Below, in pieces: positions 40,194-48,334 of a DNA stretch of 57,501 nt (positions within the stretch are counted from its first letter, which is position 1; the number at the start of each line of letters is the position of its first letter). The position numbers were made by a program, and so were the translations under genes. Below the pieces are notes generated by a model. That model did not search any database, had not been told where the DNA came from, and saw only the letters and a list, made by a program, of their open reading frames with translations. Source of the stretch: Anaerolineales bacterium. Lineage in GTDB: Bacteria > Chloroflexota > Anaerolineae > Anaerolineales > Villigracilaceae. The stretch spans positions 1 to 57,501 of the forward strand of contig JASEHI010000006.1 in the NCBI GenBank assembly GCA_030018695.1, read 5' to 3'.

Positions 40194-40266
40194 TCGGGGT
40201 GGGCGGACTCGAACCGCCGACCCCCGCGTCCCAAACGCGGTGCGCTGCCAACTGCGCTACACCCCG
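40194..40266 (-). tRNA. tRNA-Pro(UGG)
   Basis: Minus-strand cloverleaf: acceptor CGGGGTG/CACCCCG with discriminator A, D stem GCGC/GCGC, anticodon stem CCGCG/CGCGG around loop TTTGGGA (anticodon UGG), and T arm GGCGG-TTCGAGT-CCGCC. CCA is not encoded. It is 73 nt long. Confidence 0.97.
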
Positions 40267-40275
40267 GCGGATGTG

Positions 40276-40305
40276 AGTATAATGCGAACTATGTGTAACC
40301 GTCAA
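40276..40305 (-). promoter_or_regulatory. tRNA-Pro promoter, overlapping a divergent -10
   Basis: On the minus strand TTGACG, 18 bp, TATACT, then 9 nt to the tRNA. A plus-strand TATAAT at 40278-40283 overlaps it and may serve the esterase gene, so the two transcripts probably start back to back. Confidence 0.7.
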
Positions 40306-40338
40306 GCAGGTAGAGAAATTAGTAACGAGTGAAACGTA

Positions 40339-41265
40339 ATGCGTAAGAGTGATCTGCACAATGTGTTGATTCTGATCCTCGCGGCAGCGGTTCTTTCCGG
40401 ACCTTCAGCCTGTGCGCCGGTTGCGAGTCCGATTCTCCCCGTCGGCCCTTCCCCCCTGCCCCCATTTTCCACTGCCTCCCTGCCCCCAATCTCACCTGAT
40501 CCCCGGCTGCCTCTCACCACTTCGCCTGCGCTCAGTGCAGGCCCTTCTCCCAGCGCCGATTGCCTCAGCCTCCCCGGCCGGATAGAGGCGGATAACTTGC
40601 CCAGTCAATACCTGCCAGACGCGCTGAAATTCATCGTCTACCTGCCGCCTTGTTACGCAGAGCATGTAGATCAGCGCTGTCCTGTGCTTTATCTTTTACA
40701 TGGCCAGGCTTATGCCAACGACCAGTGGTTTCGCCTTGGCGCGCCTGCCACCGCCGACCGGTTGATCGCGGCAGGTAATGCGCCGCCGTTCATTATCATC
40801 ATGCCCCACGACCCCTCCTGGAAGCAGCCGGGCGAATACGGCTTCGGCCAAGCCTTGACCGAGGAGTTGCTGCCCTATGTAGATGCCCATTACCGTACCC
40901 TCCCCGACCGCACTCGGCGCGCCATCGGCGGGCTTTCGCGCGGCGCAGGCTGGGCCATCCATCTCGGCCTGACCCGGCCGGACTTGTTCGCGGCCTTCGG
41001 CGCGCACTCGCCGGTCGTCTTCTGGGCGGATAGCGGGCGCATTGACAATTGGCTGGCGGCCATCCCGCCCGAATCCCTGCCGCGCATCTATCTCGACAGC
41101 GGGGATAACGACCGTGAGCTGGAAATTGCCCTCTGGCTGGAAGAACTGCTCAATCGAAAGAATATCCCGCATGAATGGCATCTCTATCCCGGTTTCCATG
41201 AGGAAGCCTACTGGCAGGCGCATGTGGAGGAATACCTGCGCTGGTATGTGACGGGGTGGCGTTGA
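40339..41265 (+). CDS. Putative lipoprotein esterase (alpha/beta hydrolase)
   Basis: 308 residues. The N-terminal hydrophobic segment ends in LSGPSAC, a loose lipobox, followed by a long Pro/Ser-rich tether. The catalytic domain matches the esterase D/putative esterase (PF00756) family: PVLYLLHGQAYANDQW, nucleophile S200 in IGGLSRGAG, Asp in YLDSGDND and His in YPGFHEEAYW. Likely cuts carbohydrate esters (feruloyl or acetyl) outside the cell; substrate is unknown. Possible -10 TATAAT at 40278. A hairpin at 41283 follows. Confidence 0.85.
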   Translation: MRKSDLHNVLILILAAAVLSGPSACAPVASPILPVGPSPLPPFSTASLPPISPDPRLPLTTSPALSAGPSPSADCLSLPGRIEADNLPSQYLPDALKFIVYLPPCYAEHVDQRCPVLYLLHGQAYANDQWFRLGAPATADRLIAAGNAPPFIIIMPHDPSWKQPGEYGFGQALTEELLPYVDAHYRTLPDRTRRAIGGLSRGAGWAIHLGLTRPDLFAAFGAHSPVVFWADSGRIDNWLAAIPPESLPRIYLDSGDNDRELEIALWLEELLNRKNIPHEWHLYPGFHEEAYWQAHVEEYLRWYVTGWR

Positions 41266-41282
41266 AAAGTTGATTGACGGAG

Positions 41283-41304
41283 TCCAACCTCTCCCGAGGT
41301 TGGA
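41283..41304. terminator. Hairpin after esterase gene
   Basis: TCCAACCTCTCCCGAGGTTGGA: a 9-bp stem (TCCAACCTC/GAGGTTGGA) 18 bp after the stop, with only a weak T run. Confidence 0.6.
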
Positions 41305-41355
41305 ATAGTTTGGCGGAGATTCAAGAGTATACACACAGGGAACATCATCTGTGAT

Positions 41356-41388
41356 GTCATATATGATATAATTACCATGAGATAAGGA
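41356..41388 (+). promoter_or_regulatory. DUF433 module promoter, operator and RBS
   Basis: TATAAT at 41367-41372 overlaps the dyad TCATATATGA (41358-41367), a likely autoregulatory site. AAGGA at 41384-41388 is the ribosome-binding site for the ATG at 41398. Confidence 0.55.
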
Positions 41389-41397
41389 ACCTAAAAT

Positions 41398-41796
41398 ATG
41401 ACACGCTATGCCCTGAACTTACCATTCAACCTGAAACGCGAAGCTGAGGATTGGGCCTCGCGCCAGGGGGTTTCTCTAAACCAGTTCATCATGTGGTCGG
41501 TCTCGGAAAAAGTCGCTTCCCTGCGCCAGCAATTGGATGACCCCAATTTTCCGGGCATCACCTACCGGCGCGGGGCGTCGGGCTGGGTGACACCTGTGAT
41601 ACGCGGGACCGGGATCCGCGTGCAAACCATCGCTGTCGCTGTGGAACAATTGAAAGCCACGCCCGAGGAGTTTGCCGCGCAATATCCGCTGGAACTGTCA
41701 CAGGTGAAGGAAGCCATGGCCTTTTACCAGGCTCACCGCGCCGAAATTGACGCCAACATCCGTTACGAAAACGAACTGGAAATCCAGCGTGTCTAA
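41398..41796 (+). CDS. RHH-DUF433 antitoxin
   Basis: 132 residues. The N-terminus (YALNLPFNLKREAEDWASRQGVSLNQFI) is a ribbon-helix-helix DNA-binding segment. From residue about 48 a DUF433 domain follows (GWVTPVIRGTGIRVQTIAVAV, YPLELSQVKEAMAFYQAHR). DUF433 proteins are typically encoded before a DUF5615 PIN-like protein as a toxin-antitoxin pair, as here, with an 8-bp overlap. Expected to repress its own promoter through the TCATATATGA dyad. Confidence 0.87.
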   Translation: MTRYALNLPFNLKREAEDWASRQGVSLNQFIMWSVSEKVASLRQQLDDPNFPGITYRRGASGWVTPVIRGTGIRVQTIAVAVEQLKATPEEFAAQYPLELSQVKEAMAFYQAHRAEIDANIRYENELEIQRV

Positions 41797-42139
41797 ACCG
41801 CGCCTGCACCTGGATGCGGACACATCCAATGCCGCGCTGGCTGATGCTCTTCAAAAACGCGGCCATGATGTGACCCGCACCCCCAACGAGTGGATGCCGT
41901 TGGATGCGCATGATGATGTACAATTGCTGGGCGCAACCGCGCAGGGACGCTGTATTTTCACCTTCAATGTGCGTGATTACATTTCGCTGGCGAAGCGCTA
42001 CCCGCACCACGGTGGGATCATTCTCTCTTCCCAACGACCTATGCCCGAACTACTCAAAGCGATCGACGCGCTCCTGTCCGAGACGGAAGCAGAAGACTGG
42101 CTGGGACAGGTACGCTGGCTGGGTGATTGGATGAAGTAA
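41789..42139 (+). CDS. DUF5615 PIN-like toxin
   Basis: 116 residues from a GTG at 41789 (MSKPRLHLDADTSNAAL after initiation); an in-frame ATG at 41747 would lie inside the antitoxin and adds no family sequence. PIN-like acidic residues: HLDADTSNAAL, AHDDVQLLGATAQGR and TFNVRDYISLA. DUF5615 (Mut7-C-like) proteins are predicted ribonucleases. Overlap with the DUF433 antitoxin gives coupled translation. No RBS of its own is visible. Confidence 0.85.
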   Translation: MSKPRLHLDADTSNAALADALQKRGHDVTRTPNEWMPLDAHDDVQLLGATAQGRCIFTFNVRDYISLAKRYPHHGGIILSSQRPMPELLKAIDALLSETEAEDWLGQVRWLGDWMK

Positions 42140-42178
42140 GCAAAATACGCTCCTGTCTTCTATATGCCTGAACTCACG

Positions 42179-42184
42179 TATAAT
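42179..42184 (+). promoter_or_regulatory. -10 box of gatC, leaderless
   Basis: A perfect TATAAT ends 7 nt before the gatC ATG; no Shine-Dalgarno sequence. Confidence 0.6.
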
Positions 42185-42191
42185 CTAACTT

Positions 42192-42479
42192 ATGCCCCTT
42201 TCCCTCGAAGAAGTCGAACGCATCGCAACGCTGGCTCGTCTGGAGTTGAGCGCGGAAGAAAAAACCCGCTACCGCCAGCAGCTTTCGGCCATCCTGGATT
42301 ACATCCGCAAGCTCCAGGAACTGGATACGACCGATATTGCTCCCACCTCCAGCGCGCCAGGCGGCGACTCTTCCCTGCGCGCCGACGAGCCGCGTCCCGG
42401 TTTGAGCCGCGCGGATTTGTTCAGGAATGCTCCAGAAACAGAGCAGGAGCAGTTCAAGATTCCGCCGGTGTTCGAGTGA
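42192..42479 (+). CDS. gatC: Asp/Glu-tRNA amidotransferase subunit C
   Basis: 95 residues. LSLEEVERIATLARLELSAEE and the C-terminal RADLFRNAPETEQEQFKIPPV are diagnostic for GatC. It clamps GatA and GatB together in the GatCAB complex that converts misacylated Glu-tRNA(Gln) or Asp-tRNA(Asn) to the correct amide form. gatA follows after a stutter tract; gatB is not in the window. The TATAAT box 7 nt upstream suggests a leaderless mRNA. Confidence 0.95.
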   Translation: MPLSLEEVERIATLARLELSAEEKTRYRQQLSAILDYIRKLQELDTTDIAPTSSAPGGDSSLRADEPRPGLSRADLFRNAPETEQEQFKIPPVFE

Positions 42480-42523
42480 CGGGTGGCGGGTGATGCGTGA
42501 AGCGTGACGAGTGATGAGTGATG
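42480..42523. repeat. GTGATGAGTGATG stutter tract with gatA start
   Basis: GGGTGGCGGGTGATGCGTGA then GCGTGACGAGTGATGAGTGATG fill the gatC-gatA spacer; the gatA ATG at 42521 is the last iteration of the word. Confidence 0.8.
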
Positions 42524-44020
42524 AATTTGGAACTAACCGACCTTACCCTCATGCAAGCCATAGAAGCCCTGAGAAGCGGCGAGATTTCCAGCCGCGAGTT
42601 GACCCGCGCTTGCCTCGAACGGATCGAAAAACTGGAGCCGTCCCTGCACGCCTTTCTACATCTCGCAGCCGAATCCGCGCTGGCGCAGGCTGATGAGGCC
42701 GATCGCCAGCAAGTAACAGGCGACGGACAACATAAGCCCTTGCTCGGCATCCCCATTGCGGTCAAGGATGTCCTCGCCGTCGAGGGCCTGCCCTGTACGG
42801 CTGGATCGAAGATATTGGAGGGTTTCGTTCCGCCCTTTACGGCAACGGCAGTGAAACGTTTGCAAGAGGCCGGGGCGATTGCCATTGGCAAGACCAACAC
42901 CGACGAATTTGCGATGGGTTCTTCGACCGAGAATTCGGCCTACGGCATGACGCACAACCCGTGGGATTTGACGCGTGTGCCGGGCGGCTCTTCGGGCGGA
43001 AGCGCCGCGGCAGTGGCAGCGCGTATGGTCCCGGCCGCGCTGGGCACGGATACCGGCGGCAGCGTGCGCCAGCCGGCCGCGTTCTGCGGCGTGACCGGTC
43101 TCAAGCCCACTTACGGGCGCGTCTCGCGCTACGGGCTGGTGGCTTACGGCTCCTCGCTCGACGTGGCCGGCGCGCTTGGGCACACGGCAGAGGATGTAGC
43201 CTTATTGTTTTCAATTATGGCCGGGCGGGATGCGCTGGATGCGACAACGCAGGATGTGGCTGTGCCGACAATTGATTTGGTAGGGGCGACTCTTGCGGTC
43301 GCCTCTGGGCGGGGGCTAGCCCCGCCCCTACACGGGTTGCGCATCGGCGTCCCGCGAGAATATTTCGTGCGCGGTATCCAGGTTGAAGTCGAGGCGGGCG
43401 TCCGGCAGGCTGTCAGTGTGCTGGAAGGCCTGGGTGCGGAAGTCCACGAGATCAGCCTGCCGCACAGCGAATACGCCTTGCCGGTCTATTACATCATCTC
43501 CCCGGCGGAGGCCTCGGCCAACCTGGCCCGCTACGATGGCATCCGTTACGGGTCGCGCATCCAGGCTGAAGCCATGTGGGATATCTTCTATCGCACGCGC
43601 GGGCGCAAGTTCGGCGCGGAGGTCGAGCGGCGCATCATGCTGGGCACCTACGCGCTCTCGGCGGGTTACTATGACGCCTATTATGGTCAGGCGCAGAAGG
43701 TGCGCACGCTCATCAAGCGCGATTTCGAACAGGCTTTCGAGCGGGTGGACGTGATCGCCGCGCCGGTCGCCCCGACCACGGCTTTCCCCATCGGCGCCCA
43801 CCGCGATGATCCGCTGGCGATGTACCTAGAGGATGTGTTCACACTGCCCGCGAATCTGGCAGGCGTGCCCGGGCTGGCTTTCCCGGTCGGGTTCGACGGC
43901 GCGGGCCTGCCGGTTGGGATGCAGTTGATGGGGCAGCATTTCCATGAGGATGTGTTGTTGCGCGCCGCGCACGCCTACCAGCAAGTGACAGATTGGCATA
44001 TGCGAGCGCCATCATTGTGA
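42521..44020 (+). CDS. gatA: Asp/Glu-tRNA amidotransferase subunit A
   Basis: 499 residues from the ATG at 42521. The amidase-signature triad is intact: K82 (IAVKD), cis-S157 (GGSSGGS) and S181 (DTGGSVR), with the same spacing as characterised GatA. It releases ammonia from glutamine or asparagine for GatB. Residues about 254-270 ([18 protein letters not shown]) are an in-frame GTAGGGGCG hairpin insertion. The start codon is part of a stutter tract, with no clean Shine-Dalgarno sequence. Followed by the most perfect stutter palindrome of the window. Confidence 0.96.
   Translation: MNLELTDLTLMQAIEALRSGEISSRELTRACLERIEKLEPSLHAFLHLAAESALAQADEADRQQVTGDGQHKPLLGIPIAVKDVLAVEGLPCTAGSKILEGFVPPFTATAVKRLQEAGAIAIGKTNTDEFAMGSSTENSAYGMTHNPWDLTRVPGGSSGGSAAAVAARMVPAALGTDTGGSVRQPAAFCGVTGLKPTYGRVSRYGLVAYGSSLDVAGALGHTAEDVALLFSIMAGRDALDATTQDVAVPTIDLVGATLAVASGRGLAPPLHGLRIGVPREYFVRGIQVEVEAGVRQAVSVLEGLGAEVHEISLPHSEYALPVYYIISPAEASANLARYDGIRYGSRIQAEAMWDIFYRTRGRKFGAEVERRIMLGTYALSAGYYDAYYGQAQKVRTLIKRDFEQAFERVDVIAAPVAPTTAFPIGAHRDDPLAMYLEDVFTLPANLAGVPGLAFPVGFDGAGLPVGMQLMGQHFHEDVLLRAAHAYQQVTDWHMRAPSL
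43280..43331. repeat. In-frame GTAGGGGCG...CGCCCCTAC hairpin in gatA
   Basis: Ends GTAGGGGCG and CGCCCCTAC are exact inverts; inside, GCGAC/GTCGC and GGGGCTAGCCCC also pair. Translates without stops. Its boundary resembles the hairpins at 1-254 (GTAGGGCGA). Confidence 0.85.
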
Positions 44021-44023
44021 TTT

Positions 44024-44091
44024 AACCGCGAAGAAGCGAAGGACGCAAAGAAAAAAATAAGAAGCTTTGCGCTCTTCGCGACTTCGCGGTT
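44024..44091. repeat. Stutter palindrome AACCGCGAAG...CTTCGCGGTT
   Basis: 27-nt arms match at 23 positions. The left arm is three iterations of GCGAAG/GCAAAG, the right arm the complement. It fills the gatA-galE spacer. Confidence 0.92.
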
Positions 44092-44106
44092 CTATTGGAG
44101 AATCTT

Positions 44107-45081
44107 ATGAATATCTTTGTCACCGGTGGGGCGGGATACATCGGCTCGGCCACTGCGGAGGCCTTGCTCAAAGCCAGGCATACGGTCACCGTCTACGATT
44201 CGCTCGTCACCGGCTACCGTCAGGCCGTGCCAGAAGGGGCGCGCTTTGTCCACGCCGATCTGGACGACGAGGCAGCCCTGTCGGCTGCCCTGTCTGCTGA
44301 AAAATACAATGCCGTGATGCACTTTGCCGCCTTCATCGAGGCCGGCGAGAGCATGAACGAGCCTGGCAAGTTTTTCCATAATAACCTGGTCAACTCGCTG
44401 CACCTGATCGAAGCCGCGACCCGCGCCGGTTTGCGCCGTTTCGTGCTTTCCTCGACCGCGGCCGTCTATGCCTCCAGCGACGCGCCGTTGGGCGAAGATT
44501 CGCCTCTCGATCCGGCCAACGTCTACGGCTACACCAAGCTGGCGATCGAGAATACACTGGAATGGTATCGCCGAATCCACGGCTTGCATTACGCCGCGCT
44601 GCGCTATTTCAACGCCGCCGGCGCGCTGCCCGGACGCGGAGAGGCGCACCAGCCAGAATCGCACCTCATCCCGCTCGTGCTGCGCGTCGCCCTCGGCCAG
44701 GCGGAGGCGGCCTACATCTACGGCACGGACTATCCCACGCCGGACGGCACGGCTATCCGCGATTACATCCACATCAGCGACCTGGTCTCGGCGCACTTGC
44801 TGGCGCTGGATGCGTTGGCAGAGCGCGACCGTCTGGTCTACAACCTGGGCAACGGCAACGGTTACTCGGTGCGGGAGGTGGTCGAGACCGCCCGCCGCGT
44901 GACCGGTCACCCGATCCCGGTCGTCGAATCTTCGCGCCGGAATGGCGACGCAGCCAGGCTGGTGGCCGCCTCCGGGAAGATCCGCCGCGAGCTGGGCTGG
45001 CAGCCGCAACATCCTGATCTCACGAATATCGTCGCCAGCGCCTGGGAGTGGCACAGGACGCATCCGGAAGGGTATTCATAG
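44107..45081 (+). CDS. galE: UDP-glucose 4-epimerase
   Basis: 324 residues from the ATG at 44107, set by GGAG 6 nt upstream. Extended SDR: FVTGGAGYIGSATAEAL at the N-terminus, LSSTAAVYA, catalytic YGYTKLAIE (Tyr-x3-Lys) and IRDYIHISDLVSAHLLAL. It interconverts UDP-glucose and UDP-galactose with bound NAD+, feeding galactose into envelope glycans. Probably its own transcription unit behind the stutter palindrome. Confidence 0.94.
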   Translation: MNIFVTGGAGYIGSATAEALLKARHTVTVYDSLVTGYRQAVPEGARFVHADLDDEAALSAALSAEKYNAVMHFAAFIEAGESMNEPGKFFHNNLVNSLHLIEAATRAGLRRFVLSSTAAVYASSDAPLGEDSPLDPANVYGYTKLAIENTLEWYRRIHGLHYAALRYFNAAGALPGRGEAHQPESHLIPLVLRVALGQAEAAYIYGTDYPTPDGTAIRDYIHISDLVSAHLLALDALAERDRLVYNLGNGNGYSVREVVETARRVTGHPIPVVESSRRNGDAARLVAASGKIRRELGWQPQHPDLTNIVASAWEWHRTHPEGYS

Positions 45082-45093
45082 TGCAAATTGGCG

Positions 45094-45099
45094 TATAAT
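45094..45099 (+). promoter_or_regulatory. -10 box of MNT/HEPN module
   Basis: A perfect TATAAT ends 9 nt before the ATG at 45109; no Shine-Dalgarno sequence. Confidence 0.55.
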
Positions 45100-45108
45100 A
45101 GTTTTAGT

Positions 45109-45429
45109 ATGTCACCGAAACCAAATGCTCTTCGCTTTGCGAAAGAATACCGCCGTCGCTTGGCGGTAATTCTGAAGCAGCCGGTACAGGTTACGCTGTT
45201 CGGCTCGCAGGCGCGCGGGGATGCTGATCCCGGTTCGGATATTGATCTGTTCGTGGTGCTCCCCAATCTGGAAAAAGCCACGTTGGACACCGCCCTCGAT
45301 ATTGCCTGGGAAATAGGCTTTGAGGCTGGCGTGGTGCTTTCGGTCGTGCCTGCAACGAAGGGGGAAATTGCGCGCCTGGCTGCTTCACCGTTCTATCAGG
45401 CAGTCCAGCGCGAGGGGGTGACTGCATGA
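45109..45429 (+). CDS. MNT-type nucleotidyltransferase antitoxin
   Basis: 106 residues. The minimal nucleotidyltransferase motif G-S-x10-D-x-D is exact (G32 S33 ... D44 I45 D46). MNT proteins paired with HEPN toxins add AMP groups to the HEPN partner and so neutralise it. The start at 45109 lies 9 nt after a TATAAT box. Its TGA overlaps the HEPN ATG by 4 bp. Confidence 0.88.
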   Translation: MSPKPNALRFAKEYRRRLAVILKQPVQVTLFGSQARGDADPGSDIDLFVVLPNLEKATLDTALDIAWEIGFEAGVVLSVVPATKGEIARLAASPFYQAVQREGVTA

Positions 45430-45812
45430 GCGATAAAACCTTCGACCAGCAAGGCTTGATTGCCTATCGCCTCGAGCGCGCCCGAGAGACGTTGCGTGAT
45501 GCAGAACTTCTATTCGATCAGGGGGGTATGAATCGCGCTTACTATGCCATGTTTTATACGGTACTGGCGCTTTTGATCACAGTAGGCACGGGGAGTTCCA
45601 AACACAGCGGGGTGATTGCTATGTTCGATGAGTATTTCGTCAGGCCGGGAAAATTTCCGAAGGAAATGAGCAAGGTCTTGCACCGCACTTTCGAGTTGCG
45701 CCAGATTGGGGATTATCGCGAATTGCTCACCCTGGACGAAGCACAGGCAGAGGAAATTCTTGATGCGGCGAAAGTATTTGTCCACGCTGTGGAACAATTT
45801 CTGATAGGGTAG
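45426..45812 (+). CDS. HEPN-domain toxin (UPF0332-like)
   Basis: 128 residues, all helical. AYRLERARETLRDAELLFDQ and GGMNRAYYAMFYTVLALL are typical of the UPF0332/HEPN group. A conserved R-x4-Y (RQIGDY) may stand at the HEPN active-site position. HEPN proteins are metal-independent ribonucleases. Coupled to the MNT gene by ATGA overlap, giving a type VII-like toxin-antitoxin module. Confidence 0.87.
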   Translation: MSDKTFDQQGLIAYRLERARETLRDAELLFDQGGMNRAYYAMFYTVLALLITVGTGSSKHSGVIAMFDEYFVRPGKFPKEMSKVLHRTFELRQIGDYRELLTLDEAQAEEILDAAKVFVHAVEQFLIG

Positions 45813-45881
45813 ATTGTCCTTGTCTTAGCGCCTGGGGCTGGCATCGGACACATCCAAAAGGCTATACAGAGTAACTAAATA

Positions 45882-46529
45882 ATGACCTTTTTGATCGTAC
45901 TCATCGGCTGGTTTTTTTCACTCTGCTTGCATGAATTTTCCCACGCGCTGGTGGCTTATCTGGGCGGCGATACCAGCGTGCGCGAAAAGGGCTACCTGAC
46001 TTTTAACCCCCTGAAATACACCCATCCGCTCTATTCGCTGCTCCTGCCGCTCCTGTTCCTGTTGCTGGGTGGGATTGGGTTACCGGGTGGGGCGGTCTAC
46101 ATCGAGACCTGGCGGCTGCGTAACAGCCGCTGGGTGAGCGCCGTTTCGCTGGCCGGGCCGGTCTCCAACTTGGTCCTGGGCCTCATTCTGGCAGTCATCC
46201 TGCGCCTATCGCCGGTGACGGGTGGCGGCATCTGGCCCGGGCTGGCTTTTCTGGCCTTGCTGCAAATCACCGCCGCGCTGCTCAACTTGATCCCGCTTCC
46301 GCCATTCGATGGTTATGGAGCGATCGAGCCGTACCTGAACCGGGAGGTTCGTCTCAGAATGGCCGAAACGCGCGGCGCGTTGGTCTGGATCGTATTTCTG
46401 GCGCTGTGGTACGTGCCGTTTATCAACGACCTGTTTTGGAAGTCTGTCTTCTTGATCGCGAACGGGTTGGGAATCCCGCTCAACCTGGCTGGTTTGGGGC
46501 TGCAATTGTTCCAGTTCTGGCGGCGGTGA
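45882..46529 (+). CDS. Site-2 protease family (M50) membrane protein
   Basis: 215 residues with about six helices. Zinc-binding H17-E-F-S-H21 is in the first helix, and the distal ligand motif NLIPLPPFDGY is near residue 140. It matches short M50 proteases of Chloroflexota and Firmicutes, which cut membrane-bound proteins within the bilayer; the substrate is unknown. No PDZ domain. It precedes the heat-shock operon but is separated from it by a clear promoter. Confidence 0.88.
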   Translation: MTFLIVLIGWFFSLCLHEFSHALVAYLGGDTSVREKGYLTFNPLKYTHPLYSLLLPLLFLLLGGIGLPGGAVYIETWRLRNSRWVSAVSLAGPVSNLVLGLILAVILRLSPVTGGGIWPGLAFLALLQITAALLNLIPLPPFDGYGAIEPYLNREVRLRMAETRGALVWIVFLALWYVPFINDLFWKSVFLIANGLGIPLNLAGLGLQLFQFWRR

Positions 46530-46567
46530 GCGATCTACGCCACATCCACATTCTAACGCTCCTCTTA

Positions 46568-46596
46568 TTGACGCATATTTTTAGCCATGATATGAT
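46568..46596 (+). promoter_or_regulatory. Housekeeping promoter of heat-shock operon
   Basis: TTGACG (46568-46573), 17 bp, TATGAT (46591-46596). The predicted transcript start lies just before CIRCE. Confidence 0.75.
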
Positions 46597-46609
46597 TGTA
46601 CATTGTCTT

Positions 46610-46636
46610 TTAGCACTCGCACGCTTGGAGTGCTAA
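46610..46636 (+). promoter_or_regulatory. CIRCE operator (HrcA-binding site)
   Basis: Exact consensus TTAGCACTC-N9-GAGTGCTAA, 15 bp before the hrcA start. HrcA bound here blocks the operon at normal temperature; GroE helps keep HrcA active (family knowledge). Confidence 0.97.
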
Positions 46637-46650
46637 AATATTGAGATGAG

Positions 46651-47694
46651 ATGGATGAACTGACCGAACGCCAGAAATTGATCCTCAGCTTGGTGGTGCG
46701 CGACTATATCGAGACGGCCCAACCGGTCGGCTCGAAGAACCTGATCGAGCGCTGTAAGCTCAAGATGAGTTCGGCGACCATCCGCAACGAGATGGCCGCG
46801 CTGACCGAGGCCGGTTACCTGCGCCAACCGCACACCTCCGCCGGGCGCGTCCCGACCGAGGAAGGCTATCGTTATTTCGTCACTCACTTTGTCTACCAGA
46901 CCGACCTGCCGGACGCCACCCGGAATACCATCAGTCACCAGTTCTACCAGGCGCGACAGGACGTGGAGCAATGGATGCACCTGGCAGCTTCCATTTTGGC
47001 GCATCAATCCCGCGCCGCCTCACTGATCACTGCACCGCACACCGAGCGGGCCCGCTACAAGCATCTCGAGTTGATCTCCACCCAGGGCCGGCAGGTGCTG
47101 ATGGTGCTGGTGCTGGTCGGCGGTGAAGTGAGCCAGCAGATCCTGACCCTGGCCGAGCCGGTCTCGCAGGAACAACTGAGCAACGCCGCCAATCGCCTCA
47201 ACGAGGTTTGCCAAAGTCGAACAACGGAGGAATTGGCCAGCCTCAACCCGAGCGGGGACGCGTTGGAGAAGGATATCCTGACTCTGGTCTTGCAGGACAT
47301 GAATCGCGGTGAACAGCGCGCCTCCGGTGAGATTTATCTGGATGGCTTGACCAACGTCCTTTCCGAGCCGGAATTTATCGAGTCAGATGATGCCCGCCGC
47401 GCTATTCGATTGTTCGAGGAGCGCACCCTGCTCCAGGATTTGCTCGCCCGCACGATGGTCAACAGTCACGTGGGCGGGGTGCAAGTCCTGATTGGCGGCG
47501 AAGGTGAATGGCAAGAACTCAGGCAGTGCTCCGTCGTCCTGGCCCGCTACGGCATCCCAGGGGCGGCGACCGGCGCGCTGGGTGTCTTCGGCCCGATGCG
47601 CATGTCATACGCCCGTACCATTCCCACCGTCCGCTTTATGGCTGACCTGTTAAGCGGACTGGTATCTGAAACTATGGTTGGAGATGAATCATAA
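46651..47694 (+). CDS. hrcA: Heat-inducible transcription repressor HrcA
   Basis: 347 residues, the usual length. The N-terminal winged helix has LTERQKLILSLVVRDYIETAQPVGS and SSATIRNEMAALTEAGYL, followed by LRQPHTSAGRVPTEEGYRYFV, all diagnostic. The GAF-like core and dimer domain follow. It binds CIRCE directly upstream and so controls itself, grpE, dnaK and dnaJ. grpE begins 2 bp after its stop. Confidence 0.97.
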   Translation: MDELTERQKLILSLVVRDYIETAQPVGSKNLIERCKLKMSSATIRNEMAALTEAGYLRQPHTSAGRVPTEEGYRYFVTHFVYQTDLPDATRNTISHQFYQARQDVEQWMHLAASILAHQSRAASLITAPHTERARYKHLELISTQGRQVLMVLVLVGGEVSQQILTLAEPVSQEQLSNAANRLNEVCQSRTTEELASLNPSGDALEKDILTLVLQDMNRGEQRASGEIYLDGLTNVLSEPEFIESDDARRAIRLFEERTLLQDLLARTMVNSHVGGVQVLIGGEGEWQELRQCSVVLARYGIPGAATGALGVFGPMRMSYARTIPTVRFMADLLSGLVSETMVGDES

Positions 47695-47696
47695 CA

Positions 47697-48245
47697 ATGA
47701 GCAGTAAAAAAACGCGACAAACCATCGAACCCGAGAACGAAAAGGAAGGCAAAACGCCCACACAAGCTGTACCGGCTGTTTCACTGGAAGAGTTCGAAAC
47801 GCTGCAAAAACAACTTGAAGAAATCCAGGCGCAAGCCGCTGAATATAAAGATGGCTGGCAACGCGCCGCGGCCGATTTCGCCAACTACAAGAGGCGCATC
47901 GAACGCGAGCAAGCTGAGGTCTACCAGAGCGCGGTGGGGAACATCATCAAACGTTACCTGCCGATCCTGGATGACCTCGAGCGAGCCTTGCATTCCCGTC
48001 CCGCTGACCTGGCCTGGGTGGAGGGTATTGAGTTGATCTATCGCAAGCTCCAGGCCATATTGGAAGCCGAGAGTGTAAAACGGATCGAAGCTGAAGGTCA
48101 GATGTTCGACCCGAACGTGCACGAGGCCATTTCGCAGGAAGCGAGCAACGAACACGAAAGCGGGCAGATTATTGCAGTTATCCAAAATGGGTATATGCTT
48201 GGCGAGAAAGTTATCCGTCCAGCTTTAGTGAGAGTCGCACAATAA
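47697..48245 (+). CDS. grpE: Nucleotide exchange factor GrpE
   Basis: 182 residues: charged N-terminal tail, long helical coiled coil ([21 protein letters not shown]), then [18 protein letters not shown] and the beta domain ending in [13 protein letters not shown]. It speeds ADP release from DnaK. Translationally linked to hrcA (2-bp gap). The 89-bp spacer to dnaK is a stutter palindrome. Confidence 0.96.
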   Translation: MSSKKTRQTIEPENEKEGKTPTQAVPAVSLEEFETLQKQLEEIQAQAAEYKDGWQRAAADFANYKRRIEREQAEVYQSAVGNIIKRYLPILDDLERALHSRPADLAWVEGIELIYRKLQAILEAESVKRIEAEGQMFDPNVHEAISQEASNEHESGQIIAVIQNGYMLGEKVIRPALVRVAQ

Positions 48246-48246
48246 T

Positions 48247-48319
48247 CGTTTGCACGTTTCCACGTTGGCACGTTATCACGTTGAACGTGCAAACGTGCAA
48301 ACATGCAAACGTGGAAACG
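48247..48319. repeat. Stutter palindrome CGTTTGCACG...CGTGGAAACG
   Basis: The left arm iterates CACGTT(T/G)(C/G)C words, the right arm CGTGCAAACG words; CGTTTCCACG pairs with CGTGGAAACG and CGTTTGCACG with CGTGCAAACG. It ends 4 bp before the dnaK RBS. Confidence 0.88.
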
Positions 48320-48334
48320 TATAGAGGAGAACTC

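Noticed and set aside
40143-40266. Integration site of a mobile element at tRNA-Pro
   Set aside because: No integrase, no duplicated tRNA 3' end and no phage genes nearby.
48281-48334. Upstream start for dnaK
   Set aside because: It reads the stutter palindrome; DnaK proteins begin at [14 protein letters not shown] and the RBS is right before it.
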